A stretch of 64,000 nt of DNA from Timema cristinae (taxonomy: Eukaryota; Arthropoda; Insecta; Phasmatodea; Timematidae): the NCBI GenBank assembly GCA_039000515.1, contig JBCFYV010000001.1, forward strand, positions 64,270,621 to 64,334,620. Reading direction: 5' to 3'. The notes under the pieces are model-generated. The model saw only the letters and a program-made list of their open reading frames with translations, ran no database searches and was not told where the DNA came from. Of this stretch, positions 34,589-48,741 are shown piece after piece (the stretch's first letter is position 1; the number at the start of each line of letters is the position of its first letter). Made by a program: the position numbers and the translations under genes.

Positions 34589-34804
34589 ACTTTAGTGTAA
34601 TTTTTATGTTTACATTAGTTTCATATTCAGTCTTCAAGCCAACATTGTTGAGTTTCCTGATAAGACTTTGACACAACCTCAGCGTTGGGAAGGTAATCCT
34701 CACCAAAAACAAAATATGGCTTTTACAATGAAAAGAACACACTTTACATAGCTACCATTGGACAAAGAGGTAATGGCTGCATCTTGAAAAAAATATATAA
34801 TATA

Positions 34805-34964
34805 CTGCCCAATCCCCTGACCTAGTTTACTTTTGATCAAAACTCATAAGGGGGAGTGCAAAACGCACAACGCAGTTTCCTCTTTTAGAAAGTTGTGTTT
34901 CACATTTCTCACTCCCCCCTGATGAGTTCTGATAAAATGAAAACTAGGTCAGGGGATTGGGCAG
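34805..34964. mobile_element. 160-bp element with ~55-bp terminal inverted repeats
   Basis: The left arm begins ctgcccaatcccctgaccta and the right arm ends aggtcaggggattgggcag. The arms stay complementary with scattered mismatches up to the ctcataagggggagtg / cactcccccctgatgag blocks. The loop holds only about 50 bases. It looks like a MITE. I cannot assign a superfamily because no clear target duplication is visible. Confidence 0.7.
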
Positions 34965-36080
34965 CAATGATTTGTATTTCTCAAGAAGCAGCAATGTAAC
35001 ATGTGAAATGTGTTTATATTTTAATTGTAAAATCAATTCCAAGTATAATACAATTACTTAAAAAAGCAAAAAGAAGTTTTCCTTGAAGAGATGTCATCGA
35101 GTGATTAATTATAAGTATATTTTTATGAACGCAATTGTTTGCTAAATCTTTTATGGGCCAGATAAAATCATTCGGTGGGCTATAGTTTGCCTACCACTGA
35201 TGTAGGCTGTTGTTATTCACTCAGTTAAATGATTTAAAAAAAAATCTATTACTTTGATATTCATTAAAAGTTTAAAAATGCTGAAAGTCAATTGCCTATT
35301 CACTGGTGACCACAATGGCAGATAATGTTTTCTTCAATCACAGTGACACACACAAACTCAAAAGAAAGCATTGACAGAATACATCATACACTAAATTGAC
35401 AAACAACAATTCTAGCTTGCATGACGAATTGGACATTTAAAACATGAACTAACATATATATAATTATTGAATCAAATCATATCATAGTTAAATGTGTTTA
35501 AGTTGAGATGTTAAAAAAATGAGTTAAACTTTTGAAAACACAACAAGATTAGATTAGTTTTGGACCCAAGTCCCATAAGTTCAACATGATCATGTGATAA
35601 AGAGCACCATCTGTTGTGGTTTACACAATCTTTAATAAGATTTTAACAGTATATTAAGTACAGTTATACAGCAATCATGAAAGTAAATTGAGCCATTACT
35701 CATCTAGGGAAACGCTGCTTCCCTTTACCTGGTGAAGGCCAAATAGACTCGGAAACAAACGATTGAAGGAATAAAGAAGAGACTGGCTGGCTGGTCAGTC
35801 TGAGATAGAACTGCTTGCTCTAAGAAAGAATAGTTGCTACCTCATCTATTATTAATATTATACTAATTGTTGGAGAAGTTTCTTATTATAATAGTTTGTT
35901 TTAACTTAATTTCCCTCTTATTTTCTTTATTCTTATTTTAATTTTAGGAAATTGTTGCTTCCCCTGTTTCCAGTGAATAAACGCTACTGGATGTACATAC
36001 ATATATATATATATATTGTACTCCTAAAATACCCAGGTAGACTTAACTGTATGATGAAATCAATAAGACAGACAGCCTTT
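34965..36080. other. intron segment, no gene
   Basis: AT-rich, with a (TA)n tract at about 36000-36016. No exon, element end or array before the satellite begins. Confidence 0.5.
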
Positions 36081-39000
36081 TCCGGCCACAACTATAGCAA
36101 TTAATAGAATCTCCAGGCACAACTATAGCCATTAAGAGAATCTCCGACCACAACTATAGCCATTAAGAGAATCTCCGGCCACAACTATGGCCATTAAGAG
36201 AATCTCCAGCCATTAAGAGAATCTCCGTCCAAAACTCCAGCCATTAAGAGAATCTCCGACCACAACTATGGCCATTAAGAGAATCTCCAGGCACAACTAT
36301 GGCCAATAAGAGAATCTACAACTACAACTATAGCCATTAATAGAATCTCCAGGCACAACTATAGCCATTAAGAGAATCTCCAGGCACAACTATAGCCATT
36401 AAGAGAATCTCCGGCCACAACTATGGCCATTAAGAGAATCTCCGGCCAAAACTCCAGCCATTAAGAGAATCTCCGGCCCCAACTATAGCCATTAAGAGAA
36501 TCTCCGACCACAACTATGGCCATTAAGAGAATCTCCAGGCACAACTATGGCCAATAAGAGAATCTACAACTACAACTATAGCCAATAATAGAATCTCCAG
36601 GCACAACTATAGCCATTAAGAGAATCTCCAGGCACAATTATAGCCATTAAGAGAATCTCCGACCACAACTATAGCCATTAAGAGAATCTCCGGCCACAAC
36701 TATGGCCATTAAGAGAATCTCCGGCCCCAACTATAGCCATTAAGAGAATCTCCGGCCCCAACTATAGCCATTAAGATAATCTCCGGCCACAACTATGGCC
36801 ATTAAGAGAATCTCCAGCCATTAAGAGAATCTCCGGCCAAAACTCCAGCCATTAAGAGAATCTCCGGCCCCAACTATGGCCATTAAGAGAATCTCCGACC
36901 ACAACTATGGCCATTAAGAGAATCTCCAGGCACAACTATGGCCAATAAGCGAATCTACAACTACAACTATAGCCATTAATAGAATCTCCAAGATCAACTA
37001 TAGCCATTAAGAGAATCTCCAGGCACAACTATAGCCATTAAGAGAATCTCCAGGCACAACTATAGCCAATAAGAGAATCTCCGGCCACAACTATAGCCAT
37101 TAAGAGAATCTCCAGCCACAACTATGGCCATTAAGAAAATCTCTAGCACAACTATAGCCATTAAGCGCATCTCCAGTCACAGCTATGGCCATTAAGAGAA
37201 TCTCCGACCACAAATATAGCCATTAAAAGAATCTCTAGCCATTAAGAGAATCTCCAGCCCAACTATAGCCATTAAGTGAATCTCCGGCCACAACTATAGC
37301 AATTAAGAGAATTTCCGGCCACAAATATGGCCATTAAGAGAATCTCCAGCCACAAATATAGCCATTAAGAGAATCTCCAACCACAACTACAGCCATTAAG
37401 AGAATCTCCAGCCACAACTATAGCCATTAAGAGAATCTCCAGCCACAACTATAGCCATTAAGAGAATCTACAGCCACAACTATGGCATTTAAGAGAATCT
37501 CAAGCCACAACTATAGCCATTAAGAGAATCTCCAGCCACAACTATAGCCATTAAGAGAATCTCCAGCAACAACTATGGCCATGAAGAGAATCTCCATCCA
37601 AAACTATATCCATTAAGAGAATTTTCGGCCACAACTATGGCCATTAAGACAATCTCCAGCCACAACTATAGCCATTAAGACAATCTCCAGCCACAACTAC
37701 AGCCATTAAGAGTATCTCCAGGCACAGCTATAGCCAATAAGAGAATCTCCAGCAACAACTATGGCCATTAAGAGAATCTCCGGCCACAACTATAGCCATT
37801 AAGAGAATCTCCAGCACAACTATTCCCATTAAGCGAATCTCAAGCCACAAATATGGCCATTAAGAGAATCTCCAACCACAACTATAGCCATTAAGAGAAT
37901 CTCCAGCCACAACTATGGCCATTAAGAGAATCTCCAGCCATAACTATGAACATTAAGAGAGTCTCCAGCCACAGCTATGGCCATTAAGAAGATTTCCGGC
38001 CACAACTATAGCCATTAAGAGAATCTCTAGCCACAACTATAGCCATGAAGAGAATCTCCAGCCACAACTATAGCCATTAAGAGAATCTCCAGCCACAACT
38101 ATAGACATTAAGAGAAGATCTCCAGCCACAACTATAGCCATTAAGAGAATGATCTCCAGCCACAACTTTAGCCATTAAGAGAATCTCCAGCCACAACTTT
38201 AGCCATTAGAGAATCTCCAGCCACAACTATAGCCATTAAGAAAATCTCCAGCCACAACTATGGCCATTAAGAGAATCTCCGGCCACAACTATGGCCATTA
38301 GAGATTATAAAGTTCAGCTATAGCCATTAAGAGAATCTCCGGCCACAACTATGCCATTAAGAGAATCTCCAGCCACAACTAATGCCATTAACAGAATCTC
38401 CAGGCCACAACTATGGCCTTGTTAAGAGAATCTCCGCCACAATTATGGCCATTAAGAGAATCTCCAGCCACAACTATGCCATCAAAAGAATCTCAAGCCA
38501 CAACTATAGCCATTAAGAGAATCTCCGCCACAAATTATGGCCATTAAGAGAATCTCCGCCACTACTATCGCCATTAAAAGAATCTCCGCCACAACTATCG
38601 CCATTAAGAGTAATCTCCGGCCACAACTATGGCCATTAAGAGAATCTCCGCCACAACTATAGCCATTAAAGAATCTCCGCACATATTATAGCCATTAAGA
38701 AAATCTCAAGCCACAACTATGGCCATTAAGAGAATCTCCAGCCACAACTACAGCCATTAAGAGAATCTTCAGCCACAACTAAGCCATTAAGAAATCTCCA
38801 GCCACAACTACAGCCATTAAGAGAATCTCCAGCCACAACTACAGCCATTAAGAGAATCTCCAGCCACAACTATGGCCGTTAAGAGAATCTCCAGCCACAA
38901 CTATGGCCATTAAGAGAATCTCCAGCCACAACTATGGCCATTAAGAGAATCTCATTCACAACTATAGCCATTAAGAGAATCTCCATTCACAACTATAGCC

Positions 39001-42000
39001 ATTAATAGAATCTCCAGCCACAATTCAGCCATTAATAGACTCTTACCCGGCACATCTATAGCCATTAAAGAATCTCCAGCCACAATATAGCCATTAAGAG
39101 AATTACCAGCATAACTATGGCCATTAAGAGAATCTCCAGCCACAACTATGGCCATTAAGAGAATCTCCAGCCACAATATGGCCAATTAAAGAATCTCCAG
39201 CACAACTATAGCCATTAAAGAATCTCCAGCCACAACTATGGCCATTAAGAGAATCTCATCACAACTTAGCCATTAAAGAATCTCCATCACAACTATAGCC
39301 ATTAAGAGAATCTCCAGCCACAAACTTTGCCATTAAGAGACTCTACGCACCAATCTATACCATTAAGAGAATCTCCAGCCACAACTATAGCCATTAAGAG
39401 AATTACCAGCCAACTTATGGCCATTAAGAGAATATCCAGCCACAACTATGGCCATTAAGAGAATCTCCGCACAACTATGGCCAATAAAGAATTCCAGCCA
39501 CAACTTATGGCCATTAAAGAATCTCCGGCAACATGCTATAAATTCTAGCCTTAAAGAATTCTCCAGCCACAACTATAGCATTAAGAGAATCTCCGGCCAC
39601 AACTATAGCATTAAGAGAATCTCCGGCCACAACTCATGGCCATTAAGAGAATCTCCGGCCACAAACTATAGCCATTAAGAGAATCTCCGAGCCACAACTA
39701 TAGCCATTAAGAGAATCTCCAGCACAACTATGGCCAATAAGAGAATCTACAACACAACTATGGCCATATAGAGAATCTCCAGCACAACTATAGCCATTAA
39801 AGAATCAGAAACTATAGCCATTAGAGATCTCCAGCACAACTATAGCCATTAAGAGAATCTCCGACCACAACTATAGCCATTAAGAGAATCTCCGGCCACA
39901 ACTATGGCCATTAAGAAAATCTCCGGCCCCAACTATAGCCATTAAGAGTATCTCCGGCCACAACTATGGCCAATTAGAGAATCTCCGGCCCCAACTATAG
40001 ACATTAAGAGAATCTCCGGCCAAAACTCCAGCCATTAAGAGAATCTCCGGCCCCAACTATAGCCATTAAGAGAATCTCCGACCACAACTATGGCCATTAA
40101 GAGAATCTCCAGGCACAACTATGGCCAATAAGCGAATCTACAACTACAACTATAGCCATTAATAGAATCTCCATTCACAACTATAGCCATTAAAAGAATC
40201 TCCAGGCACAACTATAGCCATTAAGAGAATCTCCAGGCACAACTATAGCCATTAAGAGAATCTCCAGGCACAACTATAGCTAATAAGAGAATCTCCGGCC
40301 ACAACTATAGCCATTAAGAGAATCTCCAGCCACAACTATGGCCATTAATAAAATCTCTAGGCACAACTATAGCCATTAAGTGCATCTCCAGTCACAGCTA
40401 TGGACATTAAGAGAATCTCCGACCACAAATATAGCCATTAAAAGAATCTCTAGCCATTAAGAGAATCTCCAGCCACAACTATAGCCATTAAGTGAATCTC
40501 CGGCCTCAACTATAGCAAATAAGAGAATTTCCGGCCACAACTATGGCCATTAAGAGAATCTCCAACCACAACTACAGCCATTAAGAGAATCTCCAGCCAC
40601 AACTATAGCCATTAAGAGAATCTGCAGCCACAACTATAGCCATTAAGAGAACTACAGCCACAACTATGGCATTTAAGAGAATCTCAAGCCACAACTATAG
40701 CCATTAAGAGAATCTCCAGCAACAACTATGGCCATGAAGAGAATCTCCATCCAAAACTACAGCCATTAAGAGAATCTCCAGCCACAACTTTGGCCATTAA
40801 GAGAATGCCGGCCACAACTATGGCCATTAAGAGAATCTCCGGCCACAACTATAGCCATTAAGAGAATCTCCAGCACAACTATAGCCATTAAGAGAATCTA
40901 AAGCACAACTATAGCCATTAAGAGAATCTCAAGCCACAACTATGGCCATTAAGAGAATATCCAGCCACAACTATAGCCATTAATAGAATCTCCAGCCACA
41001 ACTATGGCCATTAAGAGAATCTCCCGCCACAACTATGGCCATTAAGAGAATCTCCAGCCACAGCTATGGCCATTAAGAAAATCTCCGGCCACAACTATAG
41101 CCATTAAGAGAATTCTCAGCCACTACTATAGCCATTAAGAGAATCTCCAGCCACAGCTATGGCCATTAAGAAAATTTCCAGCCACAACTATAGCCATGAA
41201 GAAAATCTCCAGCCACAACTATGGCCATTAAGATAATCTCCAGGCACAACTATAGCCATTAAGAGCATCTCCAGCCACAGCTATGGCCATAAAGAGAATC
41301 TCCAGCCACAACTATGGCCATTAAGATAATCTCCAGGCACAACTATAGCCATTAAGAGCATCTCCAGCCACAGCTATGGCCATTAAGAGAATCTCCGACA
41401 CAACTATAGCCATTAAAAGATTCTTTAGCCATTAAGAGAATCTCCAGCCACAAATATAGCCATTAAGTGAATCTCCGGCCACAATTATAGCAATTAAGAG
41501 AATTTCCGGCCACAACTACAGCCATTAAGAGAATCTCCAGCCACAACTATGGCCGTTAAGAGAATCTCCAGCCACAACTATGGCCTATAAGAGAATCTCC
41601 AGCCACAACTATGGCCATTAAGAGAATCTCAAGCCACAACTATAGCCATTAAGAGAATCTCTGGTCACACCTATGCCCATTAAGAGAATCTCCAGCCACA
41701 ACTCCAGCCACAACTTTAGCCATTAATAGAATTTCCAGGCACAACTATAGCCATTAAGTGAATCTCCAGCCACAGCTATGGCCATTAAGAGACTCTCCGG
41801 CCACAACTATAGCCATTAAGAGAATCCTCAGCCACAACTATAGCCATTAAGAGAATCTCAAGCAACAGCTATGGCCATTTAGAGAATCTCAAGCCACAAC
41901 TATAGCCATTAAGAGAATCTCCAGCCACAACTATGGCCATTAAGAGAATCTCCAGCCACAACTATGGCCATTAAGAGAATCTCCAGCCATAACTATACCC

Positions 42001-45000
42001 ATGAAGAGAATCTTCATTCACAACTATAGCCATTAAGAGAATCTCCATTCACAACTATAGCCATTAAGAGAATCTCCAGCCACAAATTAAGCCATTAATA
42101 GGCTCTACCGGCACATCTATAGCCATTAAGAGAATCTCCAGCCACAACTATAGCCATTAAGAGAATTACCAGCCATAACTATGGCCATTAAGAGAATATC
42201 CAGCCACAACTATGGCCATTAAGAGAATCTCCGGCCACAACTATGGCCAATAAAAGAATCTCCAGCTACAACTTCAGCCATTAATAGAATCTCCAGGCAC
42301 AGCTATAATCATTAAGAGAATTTCCGGCCACAACTATAGTCATGAAGAGAATCTCCAGCCACAACTATAGCCAATAACAGAATCTCTAGCCACAACTATA
42401 GCCATTAAGAGAATCTCCAGCCACAACTATAGCCATTAAGAGAATCTCCAGCCACAACTATATCCATTAAGAGAATCTCCAGCCACAACTATAACCATTA
42501 AGAGAATCTCAAGCCACAACTATAGCCATTAAAAGAATCTCCGACCACAACTATGGCCATTAAAAGAATCTCCGACCATAACTATAGCCATTAAGAGAAT
42601 CTCCAGCCACAATTATGGCTATTAAGATAATCTCTACCACAACTATAGTCATTAAGAGATTATCCTACCACAACTATTGCCATTAAAAGAATCTCCGACC
42701 ACAACTATAGCCATTAAGAAAATCTCCGACCACAATTATAGCCATTAAGAGAATTTCCAGCCACAACTATGGCCATTAAAAGAATCTCCGACCACAACTA
42801 TACCATTAAGAGAATATCCAACCACAACTATGGCCATTAAGAGAATCTACAACCACAACTATAGCCATTAAAAGAATCTCCAGCCACAACTATAGCCATT
42901 AAAAGAATCTCCAGCCACAACTTTAGCCATTAAGAGATTCTCCAGCCACAACTATAGCCATTAAGAGAATCTCCTACCACAACTATAGCCATTAAAAGAA
43001 TCTCCAGCCACAACTATGGCCATTAAAAGTATCTACGACCATAAATATAGCCATGAAGAGAATCTCCAGCCACAACTATTGCCATTAAAGGACTCTCCAG
43101 CCACAACTATGGCATTTAAGAGAATTTCCAGCCACAACTATCGCCATGAAGAGAATTTCCAGCCACAACTATAGCCATTAAGAGAATGATCTCCAACCAC
43201 AACTATAGCCATTAAGAGAATGATCTCCAGGCAAAACTATAGCCATTAAGAGAATCTCCAGCCACAACTAGGCCATTAAGAGAATCTCCGGCCACAACTA
43301 TGGCCATTAAGAGTTTCTCAAGCCACAACTATAGCCATTAAGAGAATCTCCGGCCACAACTATGGCCATTAAGAGAATCTTGGGCCACAACTATAGCCAT
43401 TAAGAGAATCTCCAGCACCACTATAGCCATTAAGAGAATCTCCAGCCACAACTACAGCCATTAAGCGAAACTCCAGCTACAATTATGGCCGTTAAGAGAA
43501 TCTCCAGCCACAACTACAGCCATTTAGAGAATCTCCGGCCACAACTATGGCCATTAAGGGAATCTCAAGCCACAACTATAGACATTTAGAGAATCTCCAG
43601 CCACAACAATGGCCATTAAGAGAATCTCCAGCCACAGCTATAGCCATTAAGAGAATCTCCAGCCACAACTATGGCTATTAAGAGAATCTCCGGCCACAAC
43701 TATGGCCATTAAAAGATTCTCAAGACACAACTATCGCCATTAAGAGAATCTCCGGCCACAACTATGGCCATGAAGAGAATCTCCATCCACAACTACAGCC
43801 ATTAAGAGAATCTCCAGCAACAACTATGGCCATTAAGAGAATCTCCGGCCACAACTATGGCCATTAAGAGAATCTTCGGCCACAACTATAGCCATTAATA
43901 GAATCTCCAGCACTACTATAGCCATTAAGAGATTCTCAAGCCACAACTATGGCCATTAAGAAAATCTCCAACCACAACTATAGCCATTAAGAGAATCTCC
44001 AGCCACAACTATGGCCATTAAGAGAATCTCCAGCCATAAATATGAACATTAAGAGAATCTCCAGCCACAGCTATGGCCATTAAGAAAATCTCCGGCCACA
44101 ACTATAGCCATTAAGAAATCTCTAGCCACAACTATTGCCATGAAGAGAATCTCCAGCCACAACTATAGCCATTAAGAGAATCTCCAGCCACAACTATAGC
44201 CATTAAAAGAATCTTCAGCCACAACTATAGCCATTAAGAAAATCTCCAGCCACAACCATGGCCATTAAGAGAATCTCCGGCCACAACTATAACCATTAAG
44301 AAAATCTCCAGCCACAACTATGGCCATTAAGATAATCTTCAGCCACAACTATAGCCATTAAGAAAATCTCCAGCCACAACTATGGCCATTAAGAGAATCT
44401 CCGGCCACAACTATGGCCATTAAGAGATTCTCAAGTTACAACTATAGCCATTAAGTGAATCACTGGCCAACACTATGGCCATGAAGAGAATCTCCAGCCA
44501 CAACTACAGCATTAAGAGAATCTCCAGCCATAAACTATGGCCGTTAAGAGAATCTCCAGCCACAACTATGGCCATTAAGAGAATCTCAAGCCACAACTAT
44601 AGCCATTAAGAGAATCTCCGGCCACAACTATGGCCATTAAGAGAATCTCCAGCACTACTATCGCCATTAAGAGAATCTCCAGCCACAACTATGGCCATTA
44701 AGAGAATCTCCGGCCACAACTATAGCCATTAAGAGAATCTCCAGCACAATTATAGCCATTAAGAGAATCTCAAGCCACAACTATGGCCATTAAGAGAATC
44801 TCCAGCCACAACTACAGCCATTAAGAGAATCTCCAGCCACAAACTTCAGCCATTAATAGAATCTCCAGGCACAGCTGTAGCCATTAAGAGAATATACCAG
44901 CCACAACTATAGCCATTAAGAGAATCTCTAGCCACAACTATGGCCATTAAGAGATTCTCCAGGCACAGCTATAATCATTAAGAGAATTTCCGGCCACAAC

Positions 45001-47985
45001 TATAGCCATGAAGAGAATCTCCAACCCTAACTATAGCCAATAAGAGAATCTCTTGCCACAATTATAGCCATTAAGAGAATCTCCGGCCACAACTATGGCC
45101 ATTAAGAGAATTTCCGACCACAACTATATCCATTAAGAGAATCTCCATCCACATCTATAGCCATTAAGAGAATCTCCTACTACAACTATAGCCATTAAAA
45201 GAATCTCTGACCACAACCATAGCCTTTAAGAGAATCTCCAGCCACAACTATAGCCATTAAGAGAATCTCCAGCCACAACTATATCCATTAGAGACTCTCC
45301 AGCCACAACTATAGACATTAAGAGAATTTCAAGCCACAACTATAGCCATTAAGAGAATCTCCATCCACAACTTCAGCCATTAATAGAATCTCCAGGCACA
45401 GCTATCGCCATTAATAGAATCTCCGACCAAAACTATAGCCATTAAGAGAATCTCCGACCACAACTATAGCGATTAAGAGCATCTCCAGCCACAACTATGG
45501 CTATTAAGAGAATCTCCAGCCACAAGTATAGCCATTAAGAGAATCTCCAGCCACAACTATAGCCATTAAAAGAATCTCCGACCACAACTATGGCCATTAA
45601 AAGAATCTCCGACCATAACTATAGCTATTAAGAGAATCTCCAGCCACAACTATGGCCATTAAGAGAATCTCCAACCACAACTATAGTCATTAAGAGATTA
45701 TCCTACCACAACAATTGCCATTAAAAGAATCTCCGACCACAACTATAGCCATTAAGAGAATCTCCTACCACAATTATAGCCATTAAGAGAATTTCCAGCC
45801 ACAACTATGGCCATTAAAAGAATCTCCGACCACAACTATAGCCATTAAGAGAATATCCAACACAACTATGGTCATTAAGAGAATCTACAACCACAACTAT
45901 AGCCATTAAAAGAATCTCCAGCCACAACTATAGCCATTAAGAGAATCTCCAGCCACAACTATAGCCATTAAGAGATTCTCCAGTCACAACTATAGCCATT
46001 AAAAGAATCTCCAGCCACAACTATGGCCATTAAAAGTATCTCCGACCATAACTATAGCCATAAAGAGAATCTCCAGCCACAACTATGGCCATTAAAAGAA
46101 TCTCCAGCCACAACTATGGCCATTAAGAGAATCTCCAGGCACAGCTATGGCCATTAAAAGTATCTCCAGCCACAACTATGGCTATTAAGAGAATCTCCGG
46201 CCACAACTATAGCCATTAAGAGAATCTCCGACCACAAACTATGGCCATTAAGAGAATCTCCAGGCACAGCTATGGCCATTAAGAGAATCTCCAGGCACAG
46301 CTATGGCCATTAAGAGAATCTCCGAACACAAGAATGGCCATTAAGAGAATCTCCAGGCACAACTATGGCCATCAAGAGAATCTCCAGGCACAGCTATGGC
46401 CATTAAGAGAATCTCCAGGCACATCTATGGCCATTAATAGAATTTCCGACCACAACTATAGCCATTAAGAGAATCTCCAGCCACAACTATAGCCATTAAG
46501 AGAATCTCCAACCACAACTATGGCCATAAAGAGAATCTCCGACCACAACTATAGCTATTAATATAATCTCCAGCCACAACTATGGCTATTAAGAGAATCT
46601 CCAGCCACAACTATAGCCATTAAGAAAATCTCCAGCCACAACTATAGCCATTAAAAGAATCTCCAGCCACAACTATAGCCATTAAGATAATCTCCAGCCA
46701 CACCTATATCCATTAAGAGAATCTCCAGCCACAACTATAGCCATTAAGAGAATCTCAAGCCACAACTATAGCCATTAAGAGAATCTTTGGCCACAACTAT
46801 GGTCATTAAGAGAATCTCCATCCACAACTCCAGCCACAACTTCAGCCATTAATAGAATCTCCAGGCACAGCTATGGCTATTAAGAGAATCTCCGACCACA
46901 ACTATGGCCATTAAGAGAATCTCCGACCACAACTATAGCCATTAATAGAATCTCCAGCCACAACTACAGCCATTAAGAGAATCTCCAGCACAACTATAGC
47001 CATTATGAGAATCTCCATCCACAACTTTACCCATTAAGAGAATCTCCACCCACAACTATAGCCATTAAGAGAATCTTTGGCCACAACTATGGTCATTAAG
47101 AGAATCTCCATCCACATCTATAGCCATTAAGAAAATCTCCGGCCACAACTATATCCATTAAGAGAATCTCCAGCCACAACTATAGCCATTAAGAGAATCT
47201 CCAGCCACAACTTTAGCCATTAAGAGAATCTCCAGCCACAACTATAGCCATTAAGAGAATCTTTGGCCACAACTATGGCCATTAAGAGAATCTCCGACCA
47301 CAACTATAGCCATTAAGAGAATCTTTGGCCACAACTATAGCCATTAAGAGATTATCCTACCACAACTATAGCCATTAAGAGAATCTCCAGCCACATCTAT
47401 ATCCATTAAGAGAATCTCCAGCCACAACTATAGCCAATAAGATAATCTCAAGCCACAACTATAGCCATTAAGAGAATCTTTGGCCACAACTATGGTCATT
47501 AAGAGAATCTCCATCCACAACTCCAGCCACAACTTCAGCCATTAATAGAATCTCCAGGCACAGCTATGGCTATTAAGAGAATCTCCGACCACAACTATGG
47601 CCATTAAGAGAATCTCCGACCACAACTATAGCCATTAATAGAATCTCCAGCCACAACTACAGCCATTAATAGAATCTCCAGCCACAACTATAGCCATTAA
47701 AAGAATCTCCAGCCACAACTATAGCCATTAAGAGAATCTCCAGCCACAACTACAGCCATTAAGAGAATCTGCAGCCACAACAATAGCCATTAAGAGAATC
47801 TCCAGCACAACTATAGCCATCAAGAGAATCTCCAACCACAACTATAGCCATTAAGAGAATCTCCAGCCACAACAATAGCCATTAAGAGTATCTCCAGCCA
47901 CAACTATAGCCATTAAGAGATTCTCCAGCCACAGCTATATCCATTAAGAGTATCTCCAGCCACAACTATGGCCATTAAGATAATA
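36081..47985. repeat. 31-bp satellite array, about 11.9 kb
   Basis: The unit combines gccattaagagaatctccag with ccacaactata and recurs at 31-bp spacing for roughly 380 copies. Variants at the ag/gg position before ccacaac, at tatagcc/tatggcc, and shortened units lacking the ccacaacta part mark sub-blocks. Some blocks recur far apart: a run with ggccaataagcgaatctaca near 36941 returns near 40121, and ctctagccattaagagaatc near 37232 returns near 40448 and (as tttagcc) near 41423. About 38280-39830 is dense in single-base losses. The short ORFs at 38482-39678 are by-products. Confidence 0.96.
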
Positions 47986-48098
47986 GATTAGTTTTGGTCG
48001 CCGTAATCAAACTTTTGATTTTAAGAGTACTATATAATTCTTTGGAAATTGTGAGCAATGATAGAGGATAATCTAGAGATTTTCCTTACTATTTGTTA

Positions 48099-48641
48099 TT
48101 ATTGAAGAAAGTCATTTACCCAACCCATTTGAAAGGTCTTAATATAATAATTCTCGATTTTCACAAATTGTAAACGAAGATCATTGCTGTTTATTTTATC
48201 TGTGCGGAACAAGTTTAAATTTCTTCTAAATATATGAATGTTGTTAAAATTTGGCATACATCTAATAAACTTGCTATTTATGACTTGCAATCTTTTAATA
48301 CTATATTTAAGCCATGTTGTCCCTAGGTTTAGAAAAGTACACTATCCAGGCACCTTTTTTTTGGTTTTCATCTTTATCCTGTCTATATAATATTTATATA
48401 TCTTTGAAAGAGGAACATAGTTTTTTCCGCATCTAGGATTAAGTTGCGTGCACTGGGGATGTATTATGTACCCAGCATTGTCGAAACAGTAACTCACACT
48501 GCTCACTCCTATTTGTTTATTTACCTTTTTAAATAACATATTATATTTTCTTTTCGTGTAGTTCGGCCCTCTAATTTTAGAGCTAGGGTTACAGTAAGAT
48601 TTCAATCGCAATACATTTGTAGTAGCTGGACACTTTTCACT
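48099..48641 (-). other. unidentified coding-like frame with one stop
   Basis: Two minus-strand reading frames (48611-48342 and 48290-48099) are in the same register. A stop at 48342-48344 and 51 further in-frame bases separate them, and the frame is open upstream to about 48641. Together they give about 180 residues of non-repetitive, protein-like sequence. The first part is Cys-containing (SVSYCFDNAGYIIHPQCTQL, then NPRCGKNYVPL); the second is basic and aromatic (FRRNLNLFRTDKIN, ENYYIKTFQMGWV). No in-frame ATG sits at the open end, so it may be an exon or a transposon fragment. A small intron removing the stop (gtgcctgg...atatag) is conceivable. I do not recognise the family. Confidence 0.45.
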
Positions 48642-48741
48642 TTATCATCAATACCAAATTGATCAATTCGGTGACCAAAATAGTCAATACTTTCATCAAC
48701 AATTTACACTTTGAAAGATTTATTTTAACACTAAACCACTA

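Larger units (their letters stand above)
30122..34593 (+). mobile_element. complete Copia-superfamily LTR retrotransposon
   Basis: The element spans 30127-34588 (4462 bp) between perfect 5-bp target duplications acttt (30122-30126, 34589-34593). LTRs of 168 and 173 bp differ by two substitutions and one 5-bp indel. It has a primer-binding site complementary to the initiator tRNA-Met anticodon arm, a gag-pol coding region broken by one frameshift, and a purine-rich tract before the 3' LTR. It lies in sense orientation inside the CCDC124 intron. The small LTR divergence points to a fairly recent insertion. Confidence 0.96.

Noticed and set aside
38482..39678. Minus- and plus-strand ORFs in the 31-bp satellite
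   Set aside because: Low-complexity translations of the satellite, opened by local single-base losses.
36081..47985. Possible CRISPR-like array of regular short repeats
   Set aside because: Units are contiguous with no unique spacers, and this is an animal genome. It is a satellite.
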